Shown piece after piece: positions 12,198 through 24,032 of a DNA stretch of 64,000 nucleotides. The stretch comes from Dactylonectria macrodidyma (taxonomy: Eukaryota > Ascomycota > Sordariomycetes > Hypocreales > Nectriaceae), in assembly GCA_020744425.1 (NCBI GenBank), contig JAGMUV010000031.1, positions 372,001-436,000 on the forward strand. Reading direction: 5' to 3'. A program made the position numbers and the translations under genes. The notes under the pieces were generated by a model, which was not told the origin of the DNA, made no database searches, and worked only from the letters and a program-made list of their open reading frames with translations. Within the stretch, counting starts at the first letter, position 1; each line of letters begins with the position of its first letter.

Positions 12198-12339
12198 TGT
12201 TGAGATCCGTTGTTTAACGGATCAATGGCTATTCCGATCCATTGGTGGTGGGGATGTGGATGTCTTCTTGTCAATAGCTTCCGCTTGTTAGCGCTAGTTT
12301 TTCTTCTCCTTCAATCAACACAACATGCTCATTTCAACA
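12198..12339 (+). repeat. Copia-1 3' LTR
   Basis: Direct repeat of the 5' LTR with the same 142-bp length and one difference. It is preceded by the purine tract GTGGGAG. The LTR cuts directly into the zinc-ribbon open frame on the minus strand. Confidence 0.95.
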
Positions 12340-12989
12340 GTCTTCGCCTCAGCCTTGGAGGCATCATCTTGTGAGTCTTTCCCGCCCTTATGGAACCTAG
12401 AAGCCAAGTAAGAGTACTCAGCATCAGTTGTGCTGCTTGGGACAGTTGATGGATCAGAATGTGACGCGATTTGATCGGTCGTTGGCTGTACGGTCGGTGA
12501 GGGAGCAAGAGTCCGGAAGTTGCGCAAGCTTTGTTGGGTTGGCGGGATTGGCGTCCCCAGCACCACCTGCGGCTGGCTAATTGGCTCTCCGAATAAACTC
12601 CTAGCTATATGAAGTTGCCGTAGCTTCTCTGGCGATGTAGGCTGGGTTCCGGATCTCTCGTTGGGAGGCGATAGGCCAGCATCTCCGTCGGCTCTCTTCG
12701 TGGCAGGTCTGCCAGGTGAGGATGGACGAAGTGCAATGTTCCGCAGCGTCTGGAGCACGACTTTGGATCTAGAATGCTTCATTTGATGAGGGTTAAGAGT
12801 CTTATAGACGAGGAAGGTAGAGCTTACATGGGAAACGCGCTGGTTACGGCAGTCTATGCATTGCTTAGTTTGCCCAGCAGACTGCCTCTTTGCTGTGAAG
12901 GCACTCTCCGGTCTCTCCTCCCCACAACGAGCACAAACAACGAAGAGTACATCATTAGAGAGCTCTTCGGGGTTGAGACCGAAATCCAT
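12340..12989 (-). pseudogene. zinc-ribbon protein, N-terminal fragment truncated by Copia-1
   Basis: An ATG frame of about 216 residues that runs into the Copia-1 3' LTR. Near residues 19-47 it has two CxxC pairs (CARC and CIDC) spaced as a zinc ribbon. After that comes a possible short intron (GTAAGC donor near 12829, in-frame AG about 51 nt later). A low-complexity linker rich in Pro, Ser, Thr and Gln follows. Some large fungal PIF1/Helitron-type proteins begin with a similar CxxC ribbon, and a PIF1 C-terminal part lies on the same strand beyond the Copia element. I infer these may be front and back of one gene; the fragment alone has no assignable function. Confidence 0.55.
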
Positions 12990-13319
12990 TACTCAATCAA
13001 CGAGGCCATATCGAGACCTGTCGAATTGGGGAGATGAATTGAACGCGTGGTACTGGTACAGTACCGGTACTGAGTAAACAAACAATTCCAAACGGACGCA
13101 AGCTGCTCCGCGTGAACCTTTCAGGGGCCAGCACCCATGGGCCCCACTCTTTTGGTGCCATCAGCCAGTTGCGCGTTGTTTTGCGACTGGCCATACAAAA
13201 TCTGGACCAATCAGATTCCGAGAAACTTATTTATCCCTGTCTGCACCAAACCCTCATTATTCGGGAAAACTTAAGAACTGATGTAGAGTCAGCCTTCGGC
13301 TGAATGATCGTCAACACGA
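12990..13319. other. short gene-free stretch
   Basis: Upstream flank of the zinc-ribbon fragment. An imperfect GGTAC palindrome lies around 13046-13070. No gene is seen, and no 5' LTR for the second Copia element can be found here. Confidence 0.4.
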
Positions 13320-13616
13320 TGACGTCAAGAATCTTCACATCAAGGAGTCAAACCATATGACGGTCGAAAGGTCGTTCCTGATCTTTGAAGACGAAATCTC
13401 TAATGAACTTGTTGAAACCACGGAGACGTGTAGAGTCTCACTAGACAAGATCAACTCACACGCGACATGGCTGTTCGACACGGGTTCTTCAGTCCATATC
13501 TGCAATGATCGGAGTATCTTCAGCGAACTACGGCCTACAACGCGAACCGTCCTCCTCACTGGTGGTGGAAAAGTCTTCCCGTCCGGTAGAGGAACGGTTA
13601 AGGTTACCATCCAGGA

Positions 13617-15821
13617 CCACCTAATGCACACCCCCACCTAATGCACAACCAAAATTTCAATCTTCCCATACAAAATCCGAATTTTCAATTACACCGCATT
13701 CGGCCAGGAATGAAGATACTCACGAACCAAGACCTGCCCTGTATAGGATTTATCATGAAATTTTAATATCAGCTTGAATTTTTTCCGTTCCGCGGCGTGG
13801 CTTAGTTCTCTAACCCTTTGAAAATTTTTCATTTTCACCTCATCTACCTATGCGACTACATCCACTCAAGTAGGCATATCATCAAATGTCCTCGTGGAAC
13901 TCCTGCAACAATGGTTCGGGGCGTTTATACCGAAGACGACGTAGCTGAGGCTATACTCGATTTTACTGATAGAGGCTTATCACAGGCTGCGGCGGCCCAG
14001 AAACGTGGAGTGCCTCGGTGGACCATTTCTAGACGACTGTCCGGTCATGCGAGCAGGAATGAACGTATCCAGGCCCACCAGCGCATTTCAAAGACCCAGG
14101 AGGAGACCCTCGTTCGTTGGGTGCTGCGACAAGAGTCTCTGGGCTATGCTCTCTGACACAGCCAGCTCCGCGCCTGTGTCGAGGCCATCCTTCAACAACA
14201 GGGCGATAACAAGCCTCTGGGCAAGCACTGGACCACCAGGGTCGTCAAACGTCACTAACAACTATCTACAAAGCTTGGAAAACGCCAGGAAGCCGCCAGA
14301 TTTGACGGGTTTACACCAAAGGCGGTCAATTGGTACTTCGATATCCGGGAGACGGAATACGGCTGGATCAAGCCTGAGAACACAGTTAACGTGGATGAGG
14401 GCGGCATAATGGCGGGTTTCGGTAAGTCCTCTATAAGTTCCCTATGGGTTTTTATAGGTCATAACTAATTGGTTGTCCATAAGGCTTGGACAGCCTCGTA
14501 ATCGGGAGCTCCGACCCGAAGAAGAAGGCGTTGTTAAAAGGCGTCCAGTCGCGTAACTGGACCTCGTTTATTGATGCTGTCACCGCAACTGGCCGTGCTT
14601 TGAAACCGGGAATTATCTTTAAAGGAAAAGAGCTGCAGAAGCAGTGGTTTCTTAACGAATTCGAATTGATAGCAGACTGGCACTACATCACATCCCCGAA
14701 CGGCTGGACCGACAACCATATAGCTCTCGAGTGGTTGAAGGACGTTTATCTACCTCAAACGGAGCCTCGTGATGCATCGGATGCGAGACTTATTATCCTT
14801 GACGGTCACGGTAGCCATGCGCAGGTGAGCCTTTTGGTGTTTTCGCCGCGGAGTCACCCGCTATAGGGTCGCTAACGAGCAGTCAGGACGAGTGGATGGC
14901 GATGTGCTTTCTGAACAATGTCTACTGCTGTTACCTACCAGCACATTGTTCCCATGGTTTGCAACCGTTAGATAATGGAATTTTTAATGTAATCAAAGGT
15001 GCGTATCGGAAAGAACTCCAAAAGCTGGCTAGTTTGACCGATTCTGCGCCGGTTGACAAAGCCAACTTTATTCGGGCATACGCGAAAGCCAGGGAGGCGG
15101 GCATGAGGAATGATATTATCTTATCCGGCTGGAGGTTTACTGGAAATTGGCCTATCAACCGTCACAAAGCTCTAACACATCCGGAAATTCAACCGGACAA
15201 AGAAAAAGTGCTGGAACGGTTCCAGACGCCGAGCCCTCCTCAACTGCACTCAGATGATACGCCGAAAACGAGCTGCTAGGTGAGAGATATGGCCAAACAT
15301 CGAAGTCGTCCGGCCAGGCGGAAGTACAGTAAGATCGCGAAGGGGCTGGAAGCTTTAGAGATGAAGGTGGCCGTTCAGAATCGGCGGATTGCTGGCCTCG
15401 AGGAGCAGATGGCCCATCTGCGGCGAGGGAAGAAAAGAAAGGCGGTACCGAACCCGAACCGACGATTCATGGCTCTAGCTGAGACTCTAGCGGCTGGAGA
15501 AGCTCTTCCAAACTCAAAGGAGGCTGAAATAGAGGTGGACGTGGATGAGGAGGTCGAGTCGGTGATTGAGGTGGGTGTCAAGTCAGAGGACGAAAGTGAG
15601 GACTTTATGGTGGTAACAAAGCACTGCCAGCGCACACGCAGCGGTCGGGAGGTCAAAAAACCACGCAGAGAGTAAAATTTGATCAATTTTCTAGGAACTG
15701 TCTCCAAAGCCTCCGTTTTAAAGTGTCAATGTGGCCTGTTTTTGCAAGCAGCAAAATTTGGATTTTGTATGGGAGGATCGAAATTTTGGTTGTGCATTAG
15801 GTGGGGGTGTGCATTAGGTGG
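13617..15821 (+). mobile_element. Fot1/pogo-type DNA transposon nested in Copia-2
   Basis: A 2.2-kb element with long, nearly perfect TIRs of about 65-70 bp starting CCACCTAATGCACA. Each TIR contains the 13-mer CACCTAATGCACA twice, separated by a C-run. A TA follows the right end (15822-15823). On the left the corresponding dinucleotide reads GA; restoring Copia-2 translation suggests a TA target whose left T was lost. The element encodes a DDD transposase in the same direction as Copia-2. Confidence 0.88.
13911..15675 (+). pseudogene. Fot1/pogo-type transposase (HTH_psq, DDE_1), with stops
   Basis: Starts at the ATG at 13911. The N-terminal helix-turn-helix (psq-like; SQAAAAQKRGVPRWTISRRL) is followed by a Tc5/CENP-B-like domain. 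The catalytic triad is visible: NVDEGG near 14390, LDGHGSH near 14800, and QPLDNG near 14960. Two introns seem present (about 14420-14483, and a short one near 14825-14886). The C-terminus (15280-15675) has a basic stretch and a coiled coil rich in Glu and Lys, common in this family. In-frame stops occur at 14154-14156, near 14256 and at 15277-15279, so the gene is dead. Confidence 0.85.
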
Positions 15822-18800
15822 TACTGGATGGTACCTTTGTTAACAAGTGGCAAGAGGAGGTTACCATAAACCTCAAAGACACCCTATTCATCCCTGAGTT
15901 TCCAGTCAACGTCATGTCCGGACTTAGGTTATATAAGAGTGGCGGCTGGGTGGACGGCAACGACCTCTATGATCCCACAGGAGATCTTTTTGGTCAACTC
16001 TACGTTGGAGGCGATGGTCCCTACGTCAGCACTAGAGAGACTACCGTTCACCGACGTCAACTGGAGCCTCAGAACTACACCATTTCGTCAACACAATGCC
16101 TGGACACTGATCTTTGGCATCGAAGGCTCGGTCATGTCAATCCCTATCAGGTATCCCAAACTGCAAAGATTACCAAAGGGACGTTCTGTGGCAAGCGCCA
16201 CAATCATAAACCCTTCAACTACTGCCTCGCCTGCGATGTCTCAAAGGCCCTAAGATGGTCCCCTCGGAACAAACGAAAACGGGCTATCAAGGCCGGATTT
16301 ATCCATGTTGACACCTTCAAGGTCAATCCTTTGGGGATCAACGGCGAACAATGGGGAATGATTGCCACAGATGATAGACATCGAATGAGATGGGCCTATA
16401 CATTTTCAAGAAAAGGAATGGCGTCGGAGCTTCTAAGCCAGCTCATCTCAATGCTCCAGACTCACTACGGGATCCGAGTTTATACAATCCAGATGGATGG
16501 TGGCTCTGAACTCTATGGCAAGTCTGTCAAGCATGTCGAGTCGACACACGGCGTGAAAATCATCAAGACAACGCCATACACTCCCGAATATAACGGGGTT
16601 GCTGAGCGGTCAAACCGCATCATCTTTGACAAAGCCAGAGCAACCACCGAATCAGAACAGGTTCCAATGGAACTTTGGCCATTAGTCCTAGAAGACATGG
16701 TGCGCAAAACGAACATAACTGCCACCAGGGCCGTCAACGGGCTTACTCCTCTCGAGAGCTTTCTCAACGAGGTCTTCCCGGGGCAAGACAACAAGCCCAA
16801 CCTCTCCGGAGAACGAATCTGTGGCTCACAAGTCACAATCCACCTACCGCAAGAACGGAGATTAAGATCATTCAAGTTTGGTCCAAGAGGAGAAACTGGA
16901 ATCTACCTATGCATGGAAGGTTCACAAATATACACCTGATGGGTGCCCTCTCGCAGAAAGGGACATCAACTGGTCCGCTCTGCACATGTTACATTCTATG
17001 AAAAGGTCGGAGAAACCGAACATCTGACCGAAACTGAGCATGATGTTGAGCCGACAATCCGCACGAACGGAGCTCCCATTTCAAGTCGGCCACAGTCTGT
17101 TCTGGAGCAAATTGAGACTCCAAGTTCATATCAACCTGAAGTGAATAATCTTCAACATGCCGAGGTGCATAATCCTCAGCGTGAACAGACGACAACATCA
17201 AGGACATCAGTTCAGCTGCCTGATCCCCGAAAAGAGGAGATCACTGAGCCCAAAACAATGACTGAAGCGCTTCAAGGTCCATACAGGGAGCATTGGCTCA
17301 GAGCAATACACATTGAGCTGCACAGTCTCCTCACGAAAGGAACATGGCGTATGTTGGACCAAAACCAAGCTCACCATAGGCCACTCACAGTCAAGTGGGT
17401 TTTCAAAGTCAAGAAGAATGAGGACGGTGGCCTGGAAAAGTTCAAGGCACGGCTGGTAGTCAGAGGCTTCGAACAACAGCCTGGGCTCGACTATTACCAG
17501 ACCTTTGCTTCTGTTGCTAAAGTAGCAACATGGAGAATCCTCCTCTCCGTTGCTTCCTGTCTTGACTGGGAGATTGAACAAATGGAAGTGTCCACGGCTT
17601 TCCTGGAAGGGGACCTTGACGAGGAAATCTTCATCGAGATGCCGGAAGGACTCGGCGAGTAATTACTTCAATCAACACCCAGAAGACTGCCCACCAGGTT
17701 TCTCAACAGAGAAAATCTGCAAGCTGATCAAATCGCTTTATGGGCTCAAGCAGGCTCCTCGGCAATGGCAAAAGAAATTGAAGAAGGCCTTAGAATCCCT
17801 TGGCTTCAGACAAATGATGTCTGACACGGCTGTATACTACACTCTCACAACGGGAGTAGTTATCATTACATATGTGGATGACTTTCTCATTATGGGCAGC
17901 AATAAGGAAGCAATCCAAGGGTACAAAACCCGCCTGGGAGAGATCTTCACAATGACTGATCTCGGCCCTGTCAAATATTTCCTCGGTGTAAGAATCACCC
18001 GCGACAGGAACTCAAGACTAATATACCTCTCCCAGGATGCATACTTTACTAGAATCCTCGAGAAATTCGGTCTTGAGGAATGCCGACCCGTCAACATTCC
18101 CATGGAGCGAAATGCGCTCTCCACACTGCTACCACGAGACGACACGGATTCTGCTTCCCCGAGGGAACGCGAGGACTACAGCTCAATGACTGGTTCTCTC
18201 ATGTACGGAATGACACAGACCAGACCCGATCTAGCCTTTCTTCTTTCAGTTCTTTCAAGATACATGGCAAACCCTTCACTTGTTCATTCAAGACTTGCCA
18301 AGAGAGGACTTCGCTACCTACAGAAGACAAGGGACCACGTCTGGTGCTTGGGGGCGTCAAGAAAGACAAGGACACTGCGTGGAATATTATCGCCTGGGCC
18401 GATTCAGACTGGAAAAGGGACAAGTCGACAGGAAGATCAACCTTCGGCTGGCTAGTTCAACTGGAAGGATCTACGGTCTCCTGGAGAGCCAAAAGACACG
18501 AAACCGTGGCTCTCTCTACCACTGAGGCCGAATACACTGCTCTTTCCCAATGCGCCAGAGAATTAGCCTGGATCAGAAACCTCTTCTCCGAATTACAGCT
18601 CCCTCTCAACATGCCAGTCCTTCTGAACGGCGACAATCAGGGTTCTCTGAAACTTTGTAGAAACCCTGAGCTTCAGCAACGAACGAAGCATATTCCATTG
18701 GTCGAACATCACATCCGAGAAGAAGTTGAAGCCGGAAACATCGACGTACAATACGTCAGCACTCATGAACAGATACCGGTAGCAGACGGTCTTACGAAGC

Positions 18801-18939
18801 CATTATATGCTGTCAGTCACGGCCACTTCCTTGAAGCAATCCGAGTTAGTCCATGCCCAGTTGAAGAAGGCGGTCGTCTCCTTTGAAGTACTGAAGTCCA
18901 CGATGACCCTGTACCCTGAAGTCAAGGTGGATGGGGGCG

Positions 18940-19154
18940 TGTTGGAAGAACTGAGGATTCCCCCTCAACTTCAGGATTAAAGTTAACCTAAAACTTAGAT
19001 CGTAGGACTTGATCGTAGGACTTTCTAGGACTCAAGCCCTAGAAGGGACCACTCGAAGATATAAGGTCTTAAAGGTCCTTCGATTGCAAGAAGAACAATC
19101 ACAATAATAACCACCTTTTATCAAGTGCACTCAGCATCACTGCGCAATCCAACA
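18940..19154 (+). repeat. probable Copia-2 3' LTR
   Basis: Begins TGTTGG right after the purine-rich tract and ends CCAACA 215 bp later, giving the expected TG...CA termini. There is no second copy in the window to confirm the borders, so the right end is an inference. Confidence 0.5.
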
Positions 19155-19666
19155 ACAAGGGATGCACCGTAGAGCCATTTGATATCGAATCGCTTCTTTC
19201 AACCGACAACAAACCAACTGCCGATGTAGAAGGAAATTCTAGAAACCACCTGGCGCCGTGTTTCAAATGAGGAGAATGGTTCGACCATGGACAGTCACAG
19301 GGCTCAAATCGGAGTGGGTCCCCGAACCAAAAGGGGCAATACATCATTGCTTATACAGATTGGGAAGTCGCTGGATTCCGTGCCCTCCCCTCCGATCCAA
19401 AACTGCAATAAACCTGGTTAGACGAGCTGTGGCTTTTGACTCAAGTGAGTACTCATATACACTCACATCAGCAGTTGAAACTGAGCCAATAAAGCTTCAA
19501 TAGTTGCAGCTGACTTTCTCGCGTTCAGGTCTCCGACGCAGAAGTACCCAAACGTGTGAAACCGGAACAGGTCTAGGCGTGGACCCAGAGAACGGCGTGG
19601 CCACCGCCGTAATTGGCATCAATCCTTGTCTCATTCCAACAATGTTATACACGAAAATGAGCTAAC
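19155..19666. other. intergenic stretch between Copia-2 and the permease
   Basis: No gene is supported. An 81-codon frame (19258-19503) has no recognisable features. The right part is the 3' flank of the permease gene, whose stop codon is at 19667-19669. Confidence 0.4.
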
Positions 19667-21562
19667 CTAAATTTCCATTCGAGGCCCTTGATACTCCTTC
19701 TTCGCCCACAGCAAGTAATAGACAATACTAAGAAGGATAACTCCGCCGGTCATTAACGGGGCATAGTTCATCGTGGCTGGGGTGACAGAGGTTTGCGGAG
19801 GCCAGAGGCTAAAGAACCAGATAACAAGCATAAAAAGGCATCCAAAGATATTGTTGACAATGCCGAAAGTACCCGGGATATGCCAAGGGCCCCAAGCGAG
19901 AGAATGACCCTCACCAGTATTAGTATTAGCTAGAGCGGGAAGAGCAGTTGGATCAGGCATCTTATAGCCCTTAGTGCAACGGCGGTAGAGAAGGAGAGAC
20001 GCGACTATGAGGTAGGATGAATATAGACTAGAGACGGAGATTGAGAGAATGGCGGTTAAGGCGACTGTAGAGCCGATATTGATAAGGCCAATAAGGCACG
20101 AGATGACAGAGGTGATAGTGAGGGCCCAGACGGGGATACAGGTACGGGAGTCAACCTATAATCAGAATAAGCCAACCTGTATATGATTTAAAAGTATCAC
20201 CTAAGGCAGAGGGAAGCTATACATACCTTAGATAGAGTAGACCAGAATGGCAGACCACGATCTCTCGCGAAAGCCCAGAACACGCGGGAGGTGGCGGCGA
20301 TAATGCCAATAACAGCAGACATAGTCATGAAAATAATCAGGCAAGACATAGCAGCTGTTCCGCCCTTAGATCCGACAGCCTGGTAGAAAATCTGAATATA
20401 AGGGTACCCAGTCGGGGAGCTTATGGCCTCGTCGAAATCGGTAGCGCTGTAAAGTAGAGCAATAATCGTCGCAAGACCCATGGCCCCATTGATCAAAACA
20501 CTAATCATAATAGATCGAGGGACAGCCTTGGATGGATTCCTTACTTCCTCACACATCTATACGCTTTAGTTAATATTCTTATATTACCCGTAGAGCGGGC
20601 AAGGGGGGGGGGGCTTACATGGAAAGAGCAGTCAACACCTGAAGTACTCCACGTTAGTTCTCATACCAGCCAGACAGACCAAAAAGCTTGAAAGCTTACC
20701 AGCAAAGGAGAAGACAGCACCTAGCAACCCTACAAACCATGACAAACCCTGTGTGGGCCACATGCCTTCATTGCGGAACTCAAGGAAGATGTGAGATACA
20801 TCATCGCCATGGGAGCCAAAAGTGACCAACACGATAAAAATAGCGAAGAAGCCAAGAATATGCAGAACCAAGATGATCCCCTCAAGCTTAGGAAGCATAG
20901 AGCTAACGACCGTGTTGACAAAGATAGCAATCAAGACGCACATCCAAATCATCAATGCGCCCTGCCACGTCTGTGCATTGTATGATGGGATCATAAATGC
21001 AATGAGACCCTGTATCTGGGTGGCGGCAAGAAAAGCGGCTCCGGCGCAGGTACCTTGCCATCCAGCCAGAGTTATCCAGCCAGTGATATAACTCAGGAAC
21101 TTTGAGCAGGATCGAGGGGCCAGCATGGCCACCCAGTGATACTGGCCACCAGACGTAGGAGCGATAGAAACGAGCTCACAGAGAGTCGAGAAGACGCTGA
21201 TATTACCGATCCAGACGAAGATAAACCCGTAAATGAGGCCGCCGGGGCCACCATTTGCAAGACCAGGTGCAAGGCTCGTAAGTGTGGCCTCCCATGTTGT
21301 GAGGATGGCACAGCTGAAGCCCAGGATGGTCAAGGAGCCAAAATTTCGCTGCACAACAAAGATTCCCACCAGTTAGTTTTATCGTGGTGGCGACGAGAGG
21401 GGGGGTTAGGAAGCCAGTCCAGCTTACGATGAGGATGGCTCTCTTGCCTAACCTGGCCAATTGCTTGCGATCGTAATCCTCCGAAATAGTCTCAACTCTG
21501 GGCTCTGGGGTTGTCCCCGGGCGCATATCTCTGAGCTCATGACTCTCGCGTCCAGGATCCAT
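19667..21562 (-). CDS. APC-superfamily amino acid/choline-type permease
   Basis: Five exons (21562-21428, 21348-20700, 20638-20619, 20556-20227, 20155-19667) join in frame to 540 residues. The third exon is only 20 nt, and all introns have GT...AG ends. The protein has about 12 membrane segments, starting after a polar N-terminus of roughly 45 residues. Family marks are the first helix region (FGSLTILGFSCAILTTWEA), PTSGGQYHWVA in helix 3, and MCEEVRNPSKAVP after helix 6. These fit the fungal amino acid/choline transporter group that includes Hnm1 and Uga4, which import amines or amino acids across the plasma membrane with protons. The substrate cannot be told from sequence. The promoter side holds two GATA-type sites (CTATCT at 21758-21763, AGATAA at 21947-21952), which fit nitrogen control but are short motifs. 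The gene looks intact although transposons lie on both sides. Confidence 0.93.
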
Positions 21563-22040
21563 GTTAAAGAATTGAGTGTGCTTCTGTGTCGATTGGCGGC
21601 GGGGTGAGAGTCGAATAGGAAATAGGAACGACAACAAGCACCAGCCAGTGCGGAGTACGCCCCCTCAGATCAGATGGGTGCTAAATGCGGGAAACTGATT
21701 TAGGTAGGGGAAGGTGATGGAAGGAAGTCCTGGCAGCTAATATGCACAAAGGGTTACCTATCTGTTAAGTATGGTTCGTGGCAAGCAGAGCCCATCCAGA
21801 ACGAACCTCTGAATTGGTTACGGCGAGTTAATGCACCTGGTTCAATAACGTAACAGTCCTAGTGTCATCTCCAAAACTGAGACGAGTAACGCTCATTATT
21901 CTTAGCTCGCTGGGACAAAAACAATGGTTGGTGGTTGGGTCGATCCAGATAACCTAGCCCTACCTAAATCCGGGGTGAAGAGTGTCCCACATCCTGACGG
22001 CGTTGACAAGACCCTGCTAGGCTAGTTCTTGTAGATATAG
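21563..22040. other. promoter side of the permease gene
   Basis: No coding region. It contains the two GATA-like motifs noted for the permease and ends at a MITE insertion. Confidence 0.4.
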
Positions 22041-22344
22041 TACGGAGGAAGAGCTCAAAAGTCCTTGCCGCGCTAAAATCAAGAAAAAGCAAAACGTCTC
22101 CAAAACTGGGCTAAATACAAGAAGTACTTCAATCCAATCTAGCACTGCTAAACGCTAGCAGGCTACAGCAGATTCTAGTGAGCGACTAACCAGCAAGCCT
22201 CGCCTAAGCCCTCTGAAGTTATAGGCGTGTTAGGCGAAGGCCTTCTGGAGCAGATTAAGTGTGATGTATCCCAAGTAACTAACAGGGATTGCTGGATGTG
22301 GCGTAATTAGCCCACGGCAAGGACTTTTGAGCTCTTCCTCCGTA
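22041..22344. mobile_element. MITE copy A, TA-flanked
   Basis: A 304-bp non-coding element including the flanking TA on each side. The TIRs begin CGGAGGAAGAGCTCAAAAGT and extend to about 28 bp. A second copy of almost the same sequence lies at 33371-33676. TA duplication and TIR type fit a Tc1/mariner-derived (Stowaway-like) MITE. Confidence 0.9.
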
Positions 22345-22431
22345 GACATGGTAGACATGACAGGGGCAAGAGACGGGCTTTGGACTCCGTAACTTCCGGG
22401 CTTTAAGTTACTCTCCCATGCGTCCCCCCCA

Positions 22432-22971
22432 ATGAAGAAAACAGGGCTTTTCTTAGCTCCGCTAGCCCGGCCGCGAGCTTGTCAGTGCGAAATTAGCGGC
22501 CAATATATGGGCATGGTTCCTAGGTCTGGACTCGGGCTGATTCGGCAACTGGTTTCTTCCCCAGCAGTCGGCAAGCGCTGGGCTTCTAACTTCGTCAAGC
22601 GACACCCAGAGCTCAAGACGCGTTTCTTTCGTAAATATGACTATCAGAGAGCAAAATGCGAAGATCCAGCCATAATTCGGAAGTGGTTCTCGCTCCTAGA
22701 GAACACAATCGCGAAGTATTGCATCCGATCAGATGATATCTACAACTTTGACGAGACGGGCTTTATGATGGGTATAATTGCAAGCGGCATGGTTGTTACG
22801 GGCGCAGAAAGGCGTGGACAGCCGAAATCAGTGCAGCCTGGAAACCTGGAATGGGTTACAGTCATTCAGGCGATCAATGCAGAAGGCTGGGCGATCCAGC
22901 CGTTGATCGTGGTTGCGGGCCAATATCGCCTCGCTAACTGGTACTGTCGCACGACACGATTATTTGGATGA
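22432..22971 (+). pseudogene. pogo/Tigger-type transposase fragment
   Basis: A 180-codon frame carrying the middle of a DDE_1 transposase. A Tc5/CENP-B-like stretch (GKRWASNFVKRHPELKTRF) is followed by the first catalytic motif (NFDETGFMMG near 22748) and the segment leading to the second (VTVIQAINAEGW). The N-terminal helix-turn-helix is poor, and the second and third aspartates are absent because the frame ends at 22971. No TIRs were found around it. It is an old remnant, distinct from the element nested in Copia-2. Confidence 0.85.
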
Positions 22972-23841
22972 CTGAACAACGATCGGGAAGAAGATCCCCT
23001 GTGAATCGGGCAACGAAAGACTCTTGATTTTCTATCTAAGGAGCGACGAAGGCAGAGATGCTCATCAATCCACCAGGTCAACGCGTTGATCAATATATTG
23101 ACATCAATAAATCAACACACTGCTGCTGCTCAATATCGATTTACCTGATCTTTGATCCTTTTAGCACGCTCAGTGCGACACTATACTTTAGAGGGAGAGG
23201 AACGCTGCGGCAGCGTAGTATCTGCAGCGCAAAGGTTGGGTGTATTCGCAGCAGGAGCAGCTCCAGGGCAAGGTCGCCTCGGTCTACAGATACCTGGGGA
23301 ACATCGACCTGAATAGACCATATGCAGCTGATGTTGTGGGTAGAGGAGGAGACGGTGAGGCGGTGACGGCGAGGCGGTGGCGGCGTGTCGTCGCAGGCGG
23401 AACTCAAGAGGGCGTGGTGCACGGTGACGCAGGCGGCGCTAACATGCTTCTGGAAAGGAAGCGCTTGTAAGTGATCACAGGGCGGAAATTGGGTTCAGCT
23501 ATTGGGTTCGCCCGCAATCATGGCTTCAGAGTGGCAGGGGTCTCGCGACGCCGGCAGGTTGGATAACATGATCAGATTACGGCTGCCTGCTCAGCGCATG
23601 CCTAGCTCAAGCCCGCTTTTTAGCCTCCGCCCGTCTTGTATGTAGACTGCTTATTACCTCTGCCGAAGCCATGTGCCGGAGCCATTTCCCAGAGGGGACA
23701 CTCAACTAGGCGCGAAGTCAAATCCCGCGATGCGGTTCGAAGACGACGAGAAGTCTAGCATGGTGCCAGGTGGAGGGAAAAGCAAGGGTGTGATAGGATC
23801 CATAGATTGGAGATGGCTGAGGCACGTTCAGCACTGACTCG
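22972..23841. other. gene-free stretch left of hAT-1
   Basis: Nothing coding is supported. Decayed DNA without clear homology to the flanking transposase fragment. A GGCGGTGACGGC-like low-complexity patch lies at 23345-23400. Confidence 0.4.
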
Positions 23842-24032
23842 TATGGAGCCAGAGTGTGTAATCAACCAATTCAACTCAACTGGTACCTCCTCGCAGTTGG
23901 ATTGACATCCGGCCAAGTATATTTCAGTTGGATTGAAGTTGGAGGAGGCTGCTCTCAGTTGGATTGCAGTTGGTTGTTTCCGACCAACGGCTATCTCCGG
24001 TCTTCACGTCTTAACGCCGATCCCACTCATCA

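Larger units (their letters stand above)
5566..12339 (+). mobile_element. Ty1/Copia LTR retrotransposon, complete (Copia-1)
   Basis: A 6.77-kb element bounded by two 142-bp direct repeats that start TGTTGA and end TCAACA. In order it holds the 5' LTR, a primer-binding site, an 0.85-kb leader, one gag-pol frame with a single internal TGA, a 1.4-kb 3' region with a tandem array, a purine tract (12191-12197) and the 3' LTR. Integrase lies before reverse transcriptase, which defines Copia. I see one base difference between the LTRs, so the insertion is young. The 5-bp flanks (tcccc and gtctt) do not match. The expected target duplication is therefore missing, which suggests recombination or deletion after insertion. 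Confidence 0.93.
13357..18886 (+). pseudogene. Copia-2 Pol, broken and split by a DNA transposon
   Basis: The protease motif (WLFDTGSS) is encoded at 13470-13500. The frame breaks at 13616 and resumes at 15824 on the far side of the inserted element. If the right-hand TA is counted as the insertion target, the two halves join in frame. Downstream come the pre-integrase motif (WHRRLGHVN, about 16110), integrase core (HVDTFKVNP, QMDGGSE, EYNGVAERSN), reverse transcriptase (QMEVSTAFLEG, then YVDDFLIMG near 17871) and RNase H (ADSDWKRD, TTEAEYTAL, RTKHIPL). Lesions are a TGA at 16937-16939, a frameshift near 17662 in reverse transcriptase, and a second frameshift near 18350 before RNase H. It cannot make a working polyprotein. 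Confidence 0.88.
13320..19154 (+). mobile_element. second Ty1/Copia element, 5'-truncated and decayed (Copia-2)
   Basis: Starts inside the protease region, with no gag or 5' LTR. It continues through integrase, reverse transcriptase and RNase H, then a purine-rich tract (about 18924-18939) and a probable 3' LTR. It is a different family from Copia-1, since neither protein motifs nor LTR match. A 2.2-kb Fot1/pogo-type element interrupts it at 13617-15821. The left boundary is approximate. Confidence 0.82.
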
